This document shows, piece by piece, positions 17,073 through 26,696 of a stretch of DNA of 64,000 nt; position 1 is the stretch's first letter, and every line of letters starts with the position of its first letter. The DNA lies in assembly GCA_021775855.1 (NCBI GenBank), contig JAJFGZ010000047.1:1-64000 (forward strand), in the 5' to 3' direction. The notes under the pieces were generated by a model. It worked only from the letters and a program-made list of their open reading frames with translations. It did not search any database and was not told the origin of the DNA. A program made the position numbers and the translations under genes. Source of the DNA: Hyphomicrobiales bacterium (GTDB taxonomy: Bacteria > Pseudomonadota > Alphaproteobacteria > Rhizobiales > NORP267).

Positions 17073-17963
17073 ATGTCGCACGTTCTGATCCTGATTTCCA
17101 ACCCCGATGCTCCCGCGCTGGATCAAGCCCGGGTCGAGGAAATCACGAGCAATATTTCGCCCGGCACGCCCCCATGTTGGCTCGCGCCTGAAATTGCCTG
17201 TGAAATACAGTTTGATGCAAACCTGATTTCGACCAAGACCGTCGCGCAAGTGGCGCATACTGCACGCGGTTCCGGGCTCTTCGACATTGCGATCCTCCCC
17301 GTCAAAAGTCGGCGGAAACGCCTCCTGATCGCCGACATGGATTCAACCATGATCGAACAGGAATGTATCGACGAGATCGGCGACACGCTTGGCATCAAAG
17401 ACAGGATCGCGGCCATCACGGAAAAAGCCATGAACGGCGAAATCCCGTTTGAAGACGCTTTGCGAGAACGTGTCGCGCTTTTGGCCGGAGTGTCGCGGAA
17501 TGATATCGCGCACATCATCGCGGAGCGCTTGACCTATACCCCGGGAGGCCGGCAACTGGTTGCAACCATGTCAGCGAATGGCGCCCGCTGTGCCCTCGTA
17601 TCGGGCGGATTTACACCCTTCACCAGTGTCGTGGCCGAGCGCCTCGGGTTTCACGAAAACCAGGCCAACGAGTTGGAATTCTCGGATGAGAAACTGACCG
17701 GGCGCCTGATCGGTCCGATTTTGGGAGCAAGCGCCAAGAAGCAGGCGCTTTTGGACTTCTCAGCCAGCATTGGTGGCCCTGGGGCAGCGCTCGCGGTCGG
17801 CGACGGTGCCAACGATCTAGCGATGATCAGGTCGGCAGGACTGGGTGTCGCCTTTCGTGCCAAACCCGTCGTCGCGCAAGACGCGCATGTCAAAATCACC
17901 CATGGTGATCTGACCGCGCTTCTTTACCTGCAGGGCTACCGGGATAGCGAGTTTACCGACTGA
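17073..17963 (+). CDS. serB: Phosphoserine phosphatase
   Basis: SerB removes phosphate from phosphoserine, the last step of serine synthesis. The 296-aa HAD enzyme has an N-terminal ACT-like region (1-75) and the HAD motifs DMDSTMIEQE (nucleophile Asp88, acid Asp90), SGGFTPF (motif II, about 180) and GDGANDLAM (motif IV, about 245). The ATG at 17073 gives the family N-terminus MSHVLILISN; a TTG 27 nt upstream is ignored. It is convergent with the degP-like gene, ending 18 nt before that gene's stop. Confidence 0.95.
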   Translation: MSHVLILISNPDAPALDQARVEEITSNISPGTPPCWLAPEIACEIQFDANLISTKTVAQVAHTARGSGLFDIAILPVKSRRKRLLIADMDSTMIEQECIDEIGDTLGIKDRIAAITEKAMNGEIPFEDALRERVALLAGVSRNDIAHIIAERLTYTPGGRQLVATMSANGARCALVSGGFTPFTSVVAERLGFHENQANELEFSDEKLTGRLIGPILGASAKKQALLDFSASIGGPGAALAVGDGANDLAMIRSAGLGVAFRAKPVVAQDAHVKITHGDLTALLYLQGYRDSEFTD

Positions 17964-17980
17964 AAATTTTCTACAGCGGT

Positions 17981-19474
17981 CTATTGGGTCTCTATCCGAA
18001 CCGCTACAAACCGCATATCGCCAACACCGTTGGAGAGCAGCAGCAATGCCGATCGGCGTCCTTCGTCCCCAAGCGTCTCGACCCGGCCCACGATCTGCGC
18101 TGGCGTAGTCACTTCCAGTTGCGACACTTCGACGATCACGGTACCGGCGACGATACCTTTGTCAGCCGCGGTGCTGGAGGGATCGACGTTGGTGACGACA
18201 ACACCGTTGATATCCTCGCCTAATTCATATTCCTGACGCAACTCGTCGGACATAAGGCTCAGCTCAAGCCCGAGAATAGTCACACTTTCAGGTTCGTCGA
18301 CAGGGGTATCTTCCTCTTCGTCCTGCGACCCATTTCCGTTCGCAGCCAATTCGACGTCGCTGGTCTCGAGCCGGCCGATCTCGATGTTGAACGCGATTTC
18401 GGTGCCGTCACGGAGCACAACAACGTCGACCAATTGGCCAGGCGCGGTAGCAGCGACAATCTTTGGCAGATCGCGCATTTCCGGCACGTCCTCGCCATTG
18501 AAAGTGATGATGACATCCCCCGCCTCCAGGCCGGAACCCGCAGCGGGACCTTCCGGATTGACGCCGGCAACCAGCGCGCCACGCGCGTCGGGCATGCCAA
18601 GTGAATCAGCGATCTCTTCGCTGACCTGCTGGATCCGCACACCCAGCCACCCGCGCCGGGTCTCGCCGAATTCAATCAATTGTTTGGCAACGCTTTCGGC
18701 AAGTTTCGAGGGAACCGAGAAACCGATCCCCACGGACCCGCCGGTGGGTGAGAAAATAGCGGTGTTGATCCCAACGACTTCGCCCTGATAATTAAACAGC
18801 GGGCCGCCGGAATTGCCGCGGTTGATCGCGGCGTCGGTCTGGATAAAATCATCATACGGGCCGGAATTAATGTTGCGGTTTCGTGCCGATACAATCCCGA
18901 CCGAGACCGAACCGCCGAGACCAAAGGGATTGCCGATCGCCATGACCCAGTCGCCGACCCGAAGTGTATCGGAATCGCCAAACGACACAAATGGCAGGGG
19001 CCCTTCGGGCGTAACACGCAACACCGCGATATCGGTTTTGGTGTCGCGACCAACTACTTCTGCAACCAATTGGGTGCCGTCACTGAGATTAATGGTAATT
19101 TCGTCGGCATCCGCGATCACGTGGTTATTGGTTACAATCATGCCGTCGGCAGAAACAATAAATCCCGAACCGAGCGATTGGACTTGCCGCGGTTGATCAC
19201 CCTGAGGCTCCTGGCGATCAAAAAACTCATCGAAAAATTCTCTGAACGGGGAGCCCTCCGGCACCTGCGGCATTTCGATGCCACCTGACCCGCTGACGGA
19301 TTGAGACGTTGAAATGTTGACAACGGCTCCGAGAAGCCCTTCGGCTAGATCAGCAACCGATTCCGGTTCCTGAGCCTGAACAGTACCGCCGGTCATGGCC
19401 ACCAAAGTCGCAAACAATGTCACGATCAACGCCCATGCAGGTACGAACTTTACTTTGAATTTTTCATTTTGCAT
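17981..19474 (-). CDS. degP: Do/DegP-family periplasmic serine protease
   Basis: This 497-aa protease/chaperone has an N-terminal signal peptide (about 10-36, cut after VQA). The trypsin-like catalytic triad is complete: His118 (TNNHVIADADE), Asp148 (KTDIAVLRV) and Ser222 (RGNSGGPL). Two PDZ domains follow (about 285-370 and 405-490), the second shorter and weaker. An acidic linker DEEEDTPVDEPE lies between them. The ATG at 19474 has GGGAG about 11 nt upstream. It is the last gene after hflK-hflC-DUF2065 and probably degrades or refolds misfolded envelope proteins. Confidence 0.93.
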   Translation of the reverse strand: MQNEKFKVKFVPAWALIVTLFATLVAMTGGTVQAQEPESVADLAEGLLGAVVNISTSQSVSGSGGIEMPQVPEGSPFREFFDEFFDRQEPQGDQPRQVQSLGSGFIVSADGMIVTNNHVIADADEITINLSDGTQLVAEVVGRDTKTDIAVLRVTPEGPLPFVSFGDSDTLRVGDWVMAIGNPFGLGGSVSVGIVSARNRNINSGPYDDFIQTDAAINRGNSGGPLFNYQGEVVGINTAIFSPTGGSVGIGFSVPSKLAESVAKQLIEFGETRRGWLGVRIQQVSEEIADSLGMPDARGALVAGVNPEGPAAGSGLEAGDVIITFNGEDVPEMRDLPKIVAATAPGQLVDVVVLRDGTEIAFNIEIGRLETSDVELAANGNGSQDEEEDTPVDEPESVTILGLELSLMSDELRQEYELGEDINGVVVTNVDPSSTAADKGIVAGTVIVEVSQLEVTTPAQIVGRVETLGDEGRRSALLLLSNGVGDMRFVAVRIETQ

Positions 19475-19519
19475 GGTTTTCACCACTCCCTGAACGATTG
19501 TATCCGGCCAAATTCGGGC

Positions 19520-19705
19520 CTATCCCCGCACCAGCCAGACAACCATAACCCCGACGCCCATGACCACGACTCCGGACAATCGCAGTCGGGATATCGGCAT
19601 TTCCTTCAAAGATTCGAGCATTTTCATGATCGAAACCGGAAAGACCGCATAGAGCATCCCTTCTATGACAAGCACAAGACCGAGCGCTGCCAGGAAATCT
19701 GTCAT
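19520..19705 (-). CDS. DUF2065 inner-membrane protein
   Basis: This 61-aa protein consists of two hydrophobic helices (about 4-25 and 42-60) around a short positively charged loop, the layout of the DUF2065 (YjeT-like) family found downstream of hflC in many proteobacteria. It overlaps the end of hflC by 4 nt (ATGA), so translation is coupled. Its role in the HflKC complex is unknown. Confidence 0.88.
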   Translation of the reverse strand: MTDFLAALGLVLVIEGMLYAVFPVSIMKMLESLKEMPISRLRLSGVVVMGVGVMVVWLVRG

Positions 19706-20616
19706 TCGCCCGTTGGGCTAGCAGGGCGATTTAAGTCGCGGGGCGCGGCGGCCCCACTGGATTCGCGGAAGTAGCGGAAAAAATCGCTGTTAGGCGATAG
19801 CACAAGCTGCGTATCGCCTGATTGCAGGCCTGCTTCGTAGGCCTGCATGGAGCGATAGAACGCGAAGAATTCCGGATCCCGGCCATAAGCATCAGCAAAA
19901 ATCGTGTTCCGGGTAGCATCGCCCTCACCGCGGGTCTGCTGCGATTCGCGGTCGGCTTCGGCCAGCAACACGGTCACATCGCGATCGGCGCGGGCACGCA
20001 CCCGTTGCGCTGACTCGTTCCCCTGGGCGCGCAATTCAGCGGCTTCCTGCTGACGTTCGGTTTGCATCCGACGGTAAATTGCCTGACTGTTGGCTTCCGG
20101 CAGATCGGCCCGGCGGATTTTAACGTCGATGAACGAGACACCAAAATCTGTCTCTCCGGACCGGGTCGATGCGTTCACCTGATCTGTGATTTGCCGCATC
20201 AAGGCCGGGCGATTATCGCGCACAATATCTTCAAAAGTCGCGCGCCCCAAAACCCGGCGAACGGCAGAATTCAAAATCGGTGACAGCCGACTTGATGCCC
20301 GCTCGACACTAACAACACGCTGGAAAAATTTCAGCGGATCGGAAATCCTGAACCGGGCAAAGGCGTCTACGACCAACCGTTTCTGATCCGACGCGATCAC
20401 TTCCTGAGCCGGCGAGTCCAGATCGAGGATCCGGTTGTCTATGAAAATCACATTCTGGACGAACGGAATTTTAAACTCCAGCCCGGGATCAGTGATTGTT
20501 CTTTTCGGGTCACCAAACTGCAGGACAATCGCCTGTTGCGTCTGCTGGACAATGAAGATTGAATTATATGCCAGGAACGCGAGGGCCGCGATCAGGACGA
20601 GAAAAATGCTGCGCAT
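19702..20616 (-). CDS. hflC: HflC membrane protein, FtsH protease modulator
   Basis: This 304-aa SPFH/band-7 protein has one N-terminal membrane helix (4-24), the SPFH domain (about 20-190) and a long coiled coil (about 185-235, RQQEAAELRAQGNESAQRVRARADRDVTVLLAEADRES). With HflK it forms a large cage around FtsH and limits degradation of membrane proteins. Its ATG overlaps the hflK stop by one base (TAATG). Confidence 0.95.
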   Translation of the reverse strand: MRSIFLVLIAALAFLAYNSIFIVQQTQQAIVLQFGDPKRTITDPGLEFKIPFVQNVIFIDNRILDLDSPAQEVIASDQKRLVVDAFARFRISDPLKFFQRVVSVERASSRLSPILNSAVRRVLGRATFEDIVRDNRPALMRQITDQVNASTRSGETDFGVSFIDVKIRRADLPEANSQAIYRRMQTERQQEAAELRAQGNESAQRVRARADRDVTVLLAEADRESQQTRGEGDATRNTIFADAYGRDPEFFAFYRSMQAYEAGLQSGDTQLVLSPNSDFFRYFRESSGAAAPRDLNRPASPTGE

Positions 20617-21743
20617 TACTGATCTCCCCGGTTTCGGTTAAGTTCATTGAGAGGCAGATAAGGCACCACGCCCTGTCCGCCGGCGCTATCGTCGATGATG
20701 ATTTTGTCCATCCCGCCAAACACGCGTTCCATCGTCTCCAGGAACATGCGTTGCCGGGTGACTTCCGGCGCCTTGGCGTATTCGTCGTAGATCTTGATAA
20801 AACGGTCAGCCTGGCCTCGGGCTTCAGCAACCGAACGTTCACGGTAAGCCTCGGCTTCCTGCACAACCCGTGCGGCAGCACCGCGGGCCTCCGGTACCAC
20901 CTGGTTGGCGTATGCCTGGGCCTCGTTGCGGGCGCGCTCCTGGTCAGCCTTGGCCGCCTGCACATCGCGGAAGCTATCAACCACCTGGCTCGGAGGGTCC
21001 ACTTTCTGCAGCGATAATTGGGTGATCTGGATCCCCGCGCCGTATGAATCCAGCGTTGTCTGCATCAATTCCTGGACCTGTGTTTCAGTGATTTGGCGGG
21101 CCTGGGTAAGGATCGGCTGGATATCCGAGTGACCGACGACTTCACGCATCGCACTTTCGGCAACCGCTTTCACCGTACCTTCAGGGTTTTGAATGTTGAA
21201 CAGAAAATCCCCGGCATCCTTGATGACCCAGAAAACGGTAAAATCCACATCGACGATATTCTCGTCACCCGTGAGCATCAGGCTTTCTTCAGGCACATCA
21301 CGGCCCGCGCTGGACCCGCGGGTCTCGCTGCGGCGGATGCCAACATCAATCCGGTTGACGTTGGTTACGCTCGGCGTCAACGCCGTCTCGATCGGATACG
21401 GCAAATGATAATTCAATCCAGGCGCCGTTGTTTTTACAAATTCGCCGAACCTCAGGACGACACCCTGCTCGTCGGTCCGGACCCGGTAGAATCCACTCCC
21501 GAGCCAAACGAGGACGAGAATGGCAGCCAGTATGATGATGCCTTTGCCGCCGATGGAGCCTCCTGGCAGCACACCCTTCAGGCGATCCTGTCCGCGCTTG
21601 ATAATTTCTTCCAGATCAGGCGGGGTCGGACCCTGTCCACCCTGGCCCCCTCCGCCCCACGGGCCGCGGCCACCACTTTTCCAGCCACCGCCATTGCCGC
21701 CTCCGCTTCCACCGCTTCCACCGCTTTGATTGTTCCAGGGCAT
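20616..21743 (-). CDS. hflK: HflK membrane protein, FtsH protease modulator
   Basis: This 375-aa partner of HflC starts with a Gly/Ser/Trp-rich, low-complexity cytoplasmic tail (1-45), then a membrane helix at about 68-88 and the SPFH domain (about 88-260). A coiled coil follows with QERARNEAQAYANQVVPEARGAAARVVQEAEAYRERSV. AGAAGGATACC precedes the ATG. It is the first gene of hflK-hflC-DUF2065-degP. Confidence 0.95.
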   Translation of the reverse strand: MPWNNQSGGSGGSGGGNGGGWKSGGRGPWGGGGQGGQGPTPPDLEEIIKRGQDRLKGVLPGGSIGGKGIIILAAILVLVWLGSGFYRVRTDEQGVVLRFGEFVKTTAPGLNYHLPYPIETALTPSVTNVNRIDVGIRRSETRGSSAGRDVPEESLMLTGDENIVDVDFTVFWVIKDAGDFLFNIQNPEGTVKAVAESAMREVVGHSDIQPILTQARQITETQVQELMQTTLDSYGAGIQITQLSLQKVDPPSQVVDSFRDVQAAKADQERARNEAQAYANQVVPEARGAAARVVQEAEAYRERSVAEARGQADRFIKIYDEYAKAPEVTRQRMFLETMERVFGGMDKIIIDDSAGGQGVVPYLPLNELNRNRGDQ

Positions 21744-22146
21744 TCGGTATCCTTCTTGGTAAACACAATCCCAAATTGCCCGTCTCAGGCAACATCGAAA
21801 ACCTAGTGCGGTTTATAGGCGTCTTGGCGCGCCAATACAACGGAACCCATGCTACACCGCAAATCATGGTGAACCGTCCGCAATTTCCTGATTTGGGGTG
21901 CCGCGGCAGGGATGTCAATTGCCGATTTGCATTTCAGACATTCAGCCGCACCGCCTGCCGCTACCTTTAACCTGTTGCGCGGGTAGAGATAATTTTGCCA
22001 GACAAGCAAAACCCGTTCCAGGAACAGAGCTTCGCGACGACCTGGGCGGCCTGATACGTCCCGCCCCAAGGGTTGGATATCTGCGCGCAGCAAAGAAAAT
22101 TACTGAAATATAACAGCGTTTTACGCTCACGCTTAAAATAGCAAGA
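21744..22146 (-). promoter_or_regulatory. Intergenic region upstream of hflK with a sigma70-like promoter
   Basis: This 403-bp gap carries no convincing gene. On the minus strand TTGTAT (21835-21840) and TATAAA (21812-21817) are spaced by 17 bp and would start transcription about 60 nt before hflK. A second TTGACA lies further upstream at about 21912-21917 with no clear -10 element. Short frames in the region have no ribosome sites or recognisable domains. Confidence 0.4.
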
Positions 22147-22554
22147 TTAACGCCGGTACCAGTTTTCACTGGCAACCCGTTCGCTGCCACCGTAGGTCCA
22201 AACGCCTTTCCATGTTCCGTCATCTTGCTCGAAATACAGGGCAATGCCGAAGGAGCTGTCGGAAACGTAGGCTACCGAAATACCGGTATCGGCTTTTTGG
22301 GCCGGGCCCACGGTGATCTGGCCGTCGCGAATGATCGCCCCAAGTCCGGTACCCACAAACCGCGTGCCCTGGACATCCCAAACCACGCTATACGTCTCGC
22401 CGGTCCGGGTTACTGTGACGGTACCCCTATATTCGCCATTGCCGTCGGGATTGGTCCCGACTACGTCGAAGGTGCCGGTCGGCGCTGCGAATGCGGTTGC
22501 AGCCGCGAATATAAAACTCGCGGCCAGCAAAATCATCTTGATTGAATATTTCAT
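22147..22554 (-). CDS. Secreted protein, hypothetical
   Basis: This 135-aa protein has a signal peptide cut after about residue 23 (ATAFA-APTG). The mature part is beta-rich with Gly/Thr repeats (GTFDVVGTNPDGNGEYRGTVTVTRTGETYSVVWDV) and a C-terminal W-rich strand GTWKGVWTYGGSERV. The pattern suggests a small beta barrel or lipocalin-like periplasmic protein. The start overlaps the stop of the formaldehyde dehydrogenase gene by one base (TGATG), so the two are translationally coupled. Function unknown. Confidence 0.82.
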   Translation of the reverse strand: MKYSIKMILLAASFIFAAATAFAAPTGTFDVVGTNPDGNGEYRGTVTVTRTGETYSVVWDVQGTRFVGTGLGAIIRDGQITVGPAQKADTGISVAYVSDSSFGIALYFEQDDGTWKGVWTYGGSERVASENWYRR

Positions 22555-23663
22555 CAGTAAATCACCACCGAGCGAATGCTCTCCCCTGCATGCATGAGAT
22601 CAAATCCTTTGTTGATATCCTCGAGCGGCATCGTGTGGGTGATAAGATCATCGATATTGATCTTGCCATCCATGTACCAGTCGACAATTTTTGGAACATC
22701 GGTACGCCCTTTCGCACCCCCAAACGCCGTGCCGCGCCAGTTACGACCCGTCACGAGCTGGAACGGCCGGGTGGAAATTTCTGCGCCTGCCGGTGCCACC
22801 CCTATAATCACCGACGTCCCCCACCCCTTGTGGCAGCACTCAAGCGCGTCGCGCATGACCTGAACATTGCCGATACATTCAAACGAATAATCGGCTCCCC
22901 CCTTGGTCAGGTCCACGAGATAGGGAACCAGATCGCCCCCAACTTCGGTTGGGTTCACAAAATGCGTCATGCCGAACTTTTCAGCTATCTCCCTGCGACC
23001 CGGATTGAGGTCCACGCCGACAATCATGTTGGCGCCTGCCAGCCGTGCTCCCTGCACAACGTTCAGCCCGATTCCGCCAAGACCAAACACAACCACGTTG
23101 TCACCTGGCTGAACCTTGGCTGTATTTATAACCGCGCCGATCCCCGTGGTGACCCCGCAACCGATATAGCAAATCTTGTCGAACGGAGCGTCTTCCCGCA
23201 CCTTAGCCAGCGCAATCTCGGGTACGACGGTGAAATTGGCGAAAGTCGACGTTCCCATATAGTGAAACAGCGGCTCGCCATTGATCGAAAAGCGCGACGA
23301 CCCGTCGGGCATCACGCCCTGCCCCTGTGTCACGCGGATTTTCTGGCAGAGGTTGGTTTTTCCGGATGTACAATAATCGCATTCGCGGCATTCCGGCGTA
23401 TAGAGCGGGATGACATGATCACCTTTTGCCAGACTTGAGACGCCGGGCCCGACGTCGACCACTATACCGGCGCCTTCGTGACCGAGAATAGCTGGAAAAA
23501 GCCCTTCCGGATCTGCTCCGGACAATGTGAATTCATCTGTGTGACAGATCCCGGTTGCCTTGATCTCGACCAGCACCTCACCCTCACGGGGTCCCTCAAG
23601 CTGGACTGTCGTAATCTCCAGCGGCTCTCCTGCCTTTGTCGCGATCGCTGCGCGTACATCCAT
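22554..23663 (-). CDS. S-(hydroxymethyl)glutathione dehydrogenase / class III alcohol dehydrogenase
   Basis: This 369-aa zinc enzyme oxidises the glutathione adduct of formaldehyde and also reduces S-nitrosoglutathione. The catalytic zinc ligands Cys40, His62 and the later Cys in YIGCGVTTG (about 169) are present, as are the structural zinc cysteines 92, 95, 98 and 106 ([16 protein letters not shown]). The NAD fold has [12 protein letters not shown]. The length and the [12 protein letters not shown] and [22 protein letters not shown] blocks match class III (AdhC/FrmA). It lies 82 nt after the AlkB-like gene, so C1 or alkane-derived aldehyde removal is a plausible joint role. Confidence 0.93.
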   Translation of the reverse strand: MDVRAAIATKAGEPLEITTVQLEGPREGEVLVEIKATGICHTDEFTLSGADPEGLFPAILGHEGAGIVVDVGPGVSSLAKGDHVIPLYTPECRECDYCTSGKTNLCQKIRVTQGQGVMPDGSSRFSINGEPLFHYMGTSTFANFTVVPEIALAKVREDAPFDKICYIGCGVTTGIGAVINTAKVQPGDNVVVFGLGGIGLNVVQGARLAGANMIVGVDLNPGRREIAEKFGMTHFVNPTEVGGDLVPYLVDLTKGGADYSFECIGNVQVMRDALECCHKGWGTSVIIGVAPAGAEISTRPFQLVTGRNWRGTAFGGAKGRTDVPKIVDWYMDGKINIDDLITHTMPLEDINKGFDLMHAGESIRSVVIY

Positions 23664-23745
23664 ATTTCTCTCCCCGTCCGTACAAGATGTTATTAGGCGT
23701 TAAAATAGCTTGGCAAATCGATGGGGCCTTCGCAACCATGCCCGG

Positions 23746-24861
23746 TCAATTTAGACCGCCAAGCAATTCCAGCTCCCCCGGACTCGCCATACGCTGATCC
23801 CAATCCTGAAGCGGTTCCGTCATGACCCTGCGCCATAACGGCGGAACAAGCGCCAGTCCCGCCATCACGGTCGGGCCATAGGGATAAACCGGACCGGAAG
23901 TTTCCAGCTCCAGTCTCCAGTAGGGACGGTTGCCCCGCAGATGGTGGTTGGCGTGCCGGGTCAGATTGAACATGACGCTTGTCGACCAAAACCGGTAGGA
24001 GTTCCAGGAATGCCTTGCTTCAATCGGGGTTCCCGGCAATCGAACCAGCCCGTAATGCGCAATATAGGAGAAGAGTGTTGTGCAGAGCGTGCCAAGAAAA
24101 GCGATTACCAAAAAAGCCGCCAGACCTGCCCAACCGGCCGCCAGTACGAATATCAAACCAACCAGTAACGAGAGTGCGTAGCCCCGCAATGCCCGGTTCC
24201 CGGGAGAATACCATCCAGAGCCGGAACGTTTCAGTCTTTGCGTTTCCGCTGTCACTGCATCACGGTTTGTCGCCAAATAGTCGGCAACCATGAAAGCCCA
24301 GAAACTCTGACCCCGCGGGGCCGTTTCAGGGTCCCCGGGGATCGCCACGTCGACGTGGTGTCTCCGAACGTGCTCAAGCGAGAAAGCTGGAAAACAGGTT
24401 GGAGCCAACAACCAGTTACCCAGCATCCGGAGCAAAGGCCTGTTCGAACAATGGATCAATTCGTGTCCGACAATCACGCCTGTGGACCCTTGCCAGATAC
24501 CGACTGTGAGAACCCCGCCAAACAGCGCGGTCAAATTTGTTTTGGCTTTGGCAACAGCCAGATCCGCGCCAAGCCAGCCGGTTGGCTTTTCGAGCCAGCC
24601 CATCCGCGCTTCACCGAGGTAATACAGCAACAGGAGCATCAGGGACGCAAGCAATGGAATTGTGAGAAGTTGTGCCAGATGCCAGGGCAAGCCGGCGCCA
24701 TCAACAGGCGTTTCTTTCAAATCTCCGAGAATGAAATCCATCACCCGCGGGACGACCGTTACCAGAAGCAATCCGGTCCACAGCCAGTAACCACCCACAA
24801 TAAAGGTAGCGATCGTGGCCACGAGCAAAAGAGTGGGAATGAAAAACCGAAGGTTGGCCAT
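23746..24861 (-). CDS. AlkB-like membrane di-iron monooxygenase
   Basis: This 371-aa integral membrane protein belongs to the fatty-acid-desaturase/alkane hydroxylase superfamily. Eight or more His ligands are visible: HELIH (about residue 134), EHVRRHHVD (about 164), a YIAHYGLVRL motif (like the NYxEHYGL signature of alkane hydroxylases) and NLTRHANHHLRG (about 305). Hydrophobic segments fill residues 3-110 and 210-265. Relatives hydroxylate alkanes or aryl methyl groups using rubredoxin; no rubredoxin gene is nearby. I prefer the ATG at 24861; a GTG 12 nt upstream is possible. The substrate cannot be read from sequence. Confidence 0.85.
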   Translation of the reverse strand: MANLRFFIPTLLLVATIATFIVGGYWLWTGLLLVTVVPRVMDFILGDLKETPVDGAGLPWHLAQLLTIPLLASLMLLLLYYLGEARMGWLEKPTGWLGADLAVAKAKTNLTALFGGVLTVGIWQGSTGVIVGHELIHCSNRPLLRMLGNWLLAPTCFPAFSLEHVRRHHVDVAIPGDPETAPRGQSFWAFMVADYLATNRDAVTAETQRLKRSGSGWYSPGNRALRGYALSLLVGLIFVLAAGWAGLAAFLVIAFLGTLCTTLFSYIAHYGLVRLPGTPIEARHSWNSYRFWSTSVMFNLTRHANHHLRGNRPYWRLELETSGPVYPYGPTVMAGLALVPPLWRRVMTEPLQDWDQRMASPGELELLGGLN

Positions 24862-25079
24862 AGTGCCGTGCACCCTGTTTGTTCCCGCCCTCGGATTATG
24901 AACCGGCCCTGTCTAAATGTAAAATCCGGAAACCGCGGCGTTCAGGGAACTGCCTAGCCAGGATCGTTGCTCGATCCGGGGGATCCTTTCGGCCACCATT
25001 TGCCCCAAGCCAATTATCTATCTTGTCACAGGCCGGTTTTGAGGTTTTCTGGTTGTACGTCTTGAACCTGGTGCGGGAT

Positions 25080-25586
25080 TCAACGTCTCTCAAAAACATG
25101 AAAGCTCGTATCAATACTGTCCCGATCATCTTTCCCGCACGGTTCGCAGCTAGTCTCCATCCAGGTTTTCGGATCCAGCGCCGGGAAAAATGTGTCGCCC
25201 TCGATTTCCCCATGTACCCGGGTCATGTAAATTCGGTCCACCTCGTCAAGAGCCGCGCGATAAATTTCCCCACCGCCAATGACACATATTTCGTCGACAC
25301 CCCCCCTTTTCGCGGCCTGGTGTCCTTGTTCCATCGCAGCCTCAAAACTCGCGCAGACAATGATATCCGCCCGCGAATAAGTCTTTTGCCGGGTAACAAC
25401 AATATTTACCCGGCCATCCAGCGGCCGCCCGATAGATTCGTGGGTTTTGCGGCCCATAATGATCGGCTTTCCCATAGTCAAACTGCGGAAACGCTTCAGG
25501 TCAGACGGCAAACTCCACGGCATGCCGTCATTGGCACCAATTACATTGTTGGCTGAAACCGCAACGATGATCGACACAAGCGCCAT
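25080..25586 (-). CDS. folA: Dihydrofolate reductase
   Basis: This 168-aa enzyme regenerates tetrahydrofolate with NADPH. It shows VSIIVAVSANNVIGANDGMPWSLPSDLKRFRSLT (active-site region with the Asp at about residue 30), MGRKTHESIGRPL and the C-terminal FPALDPKTWMETSCE. The gene is 10 nt after a small ORF and close to thyA, whose reaction produces dihydrofolate, so the group is a folate/thymidylate operon. Confidence 0.95.
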   Translation of the reverse strand: MALVSIIVAVSANNVIGANDGMPWSLPSDLKRFRSLTMGKPIIMGRKTHESIGRPLDGRVNIVVTRQKTYSRADIIVCASFEAAMEQGHQAAKRGGVDEICVIGGGEIYRAALDEVDRIYMTRVHGEIEGDTFFPALDPKTWMETSCEPCGKDDRDSIDTSFHVFERR

Positions 25587-25596
25587 GGGTTGTCCG

Positions 25597-25851
25597 CTAG
25601 TCTGTAGGCGGCAGCGACAAGTCGGTCGGCACGTCAGTCAACGGCGTTCCCTCATTGCACACCCAGTGGGTCGGGGTAATACGGCGCCCAGAGGCCGCTG
25701 CCTCCGATAGCGAGCGCACGGTGAATTCCCGGCGCGTTTCGCAGATCTCGCGGGTTTCATATTCGCGCGCCGCCCAGCCGTCCACGTCCGCCTCAGAGCC
25801 CGGGACCCAGGCGCCGTTGATGAACATGAAGACTGACAACCACCATCCCAT
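25597..25851 (-). CDS. Small hypothetical protein between thyA and folA
   Basis: An 84-aa frame starts at an ATG that shares one base with the thyA stop (TAATG) and ends 10 nt before folA, so it is almost certainly translated. The N-terminus ([15 protein letters not shown]) is hydrophobic and could be a short membrane anchor or signal. The rest is charged and helical with two Cys (ICETRREF, HWVCNEGTP), spaced so that they could form a disulfide. The family was not recognised. Confidence 0.75.
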   Translation of the reverse strand: MGWWLSVFMFINGAWVPGSEADVDGWAAREYETREICETRREFTVRSLSEAAASGRRITPTHWVCNEGTPLTDVPTDLSLPPTD

Positions 25852-26645
25852 TAGACCGACACCTCCGCCTTGATATGGGGATGGGGTTCGTAGTCGCGCA
25901 ATTCAAAATCTGCAAACGTAAAATCGAAGATCGAATGAACATCAGGATTGAGATCAATGTGTGGTAGCGGGCGCGGGGACCGGGATAATTGCTCGCGCGC
26001 CTGCTCCAGATGGTTCGAATAGAGGTGTGCGTCGCCAAGGGTATGGATGAATTCGCCGGGCGCGTACCCGGTGACCTGCGCCACCATGATCGCCAGCAAC
26101 GCGTACGAGCCGATATTGAATGGCACCCCGAGGAATACATCCGCCGAACGCTGGTAGAGCTGGCACGACAACTTGCCATTCGCCACGTAGAACTGGAACA
26201 GGCAATGGCAGGGCGGCAGCGCCATATGGTCCACGTCAGCGACATTCCAGGCGGAGACGATGAGACGCCGCGAATTCGGGTTTTCCCGGATTTCCCGCAT
26301 TACCCAGGAAATCTGATCGATCGTCTCGCCGTCATGCCCCGGCCAGGACCGCCACTGGTGCCCATAGACCGGCCCGAGATCACCCGCCTCGTCCGCCCAT
26401 TCGTCCCAGATTCTAACCCCGTTATCCTGCAGATAGCGAATGTTGGTATCGCCATTCAGGAACCAGAGAAGTTCGTGGATAATGGATTTGACGTGGAGCT
26501 TTTTGGTGGTGAGCAATGGAAAGCCGTCTGCGAGATCGAAACGCATCTGATGACCAAAAACCGAACGCGTCCCCGTCCCGGTCCGGTCGCCCTTGTCGGC
26601 ACCCTCCGATAAAATCCGCGATAGAAGATCGAGATACGTCTGCAT
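25851..26645 (-). CDS. thyA: Thymidylate synthase
   Basis: ThyA methylates dUMP to dTMP with methylenetetrahydrofolate. The 264-aa protein has the folate/dUMP signature with the catalytic Cys in [13 protein letters not shown] (about residue 146), [13 protein letters not shown] and the C-terminal [10 protein letters not shown] that closes over the active site. It is the normal bacterial length. It heads the thyA-orf-folA group. Confidence 0.97.
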   Translation of the reverse strand: MQTYLDLLSRILSEGADKGDRTGTGTRSVFGHQMRFDLADGFPLLTTKKLHVKSIIHELLWFLNGDTNIRYLQDNGVRIWDEWADEAGDLGPVYGHQWRSWPGHDGETIDQISWVMREIRENPNSRRLIVSAWNVADVDHMALPPCHCLFQFYVANGKLSCQLYQRSADVFLGVPFNIGSYALLAIMVAQVTGYAPGEFIHTLGDAHLYSNHLEQAREQLSRSPRPLPHIDLNPDVHSIFDFTFADFELRDYEPHPHIKAEVSV

Positions 26646-26696
26646 GATTTGTTTCTAGCCGATTCTGCACCACATTTCAGCGTAACATTTTGATAC

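Noticed and set aside
21803-22093. 96-aa minus-strand frame upstream of hflK
   Set aside because: No ribosome site, overlaps the likely hflK promoter; more likely non-coding.
24238-24957. 239-aa frame opposite the AlkB-like gene
   Set aside because: Antisense to His-box motifs of a real membrane enzyme; no supporting signals.
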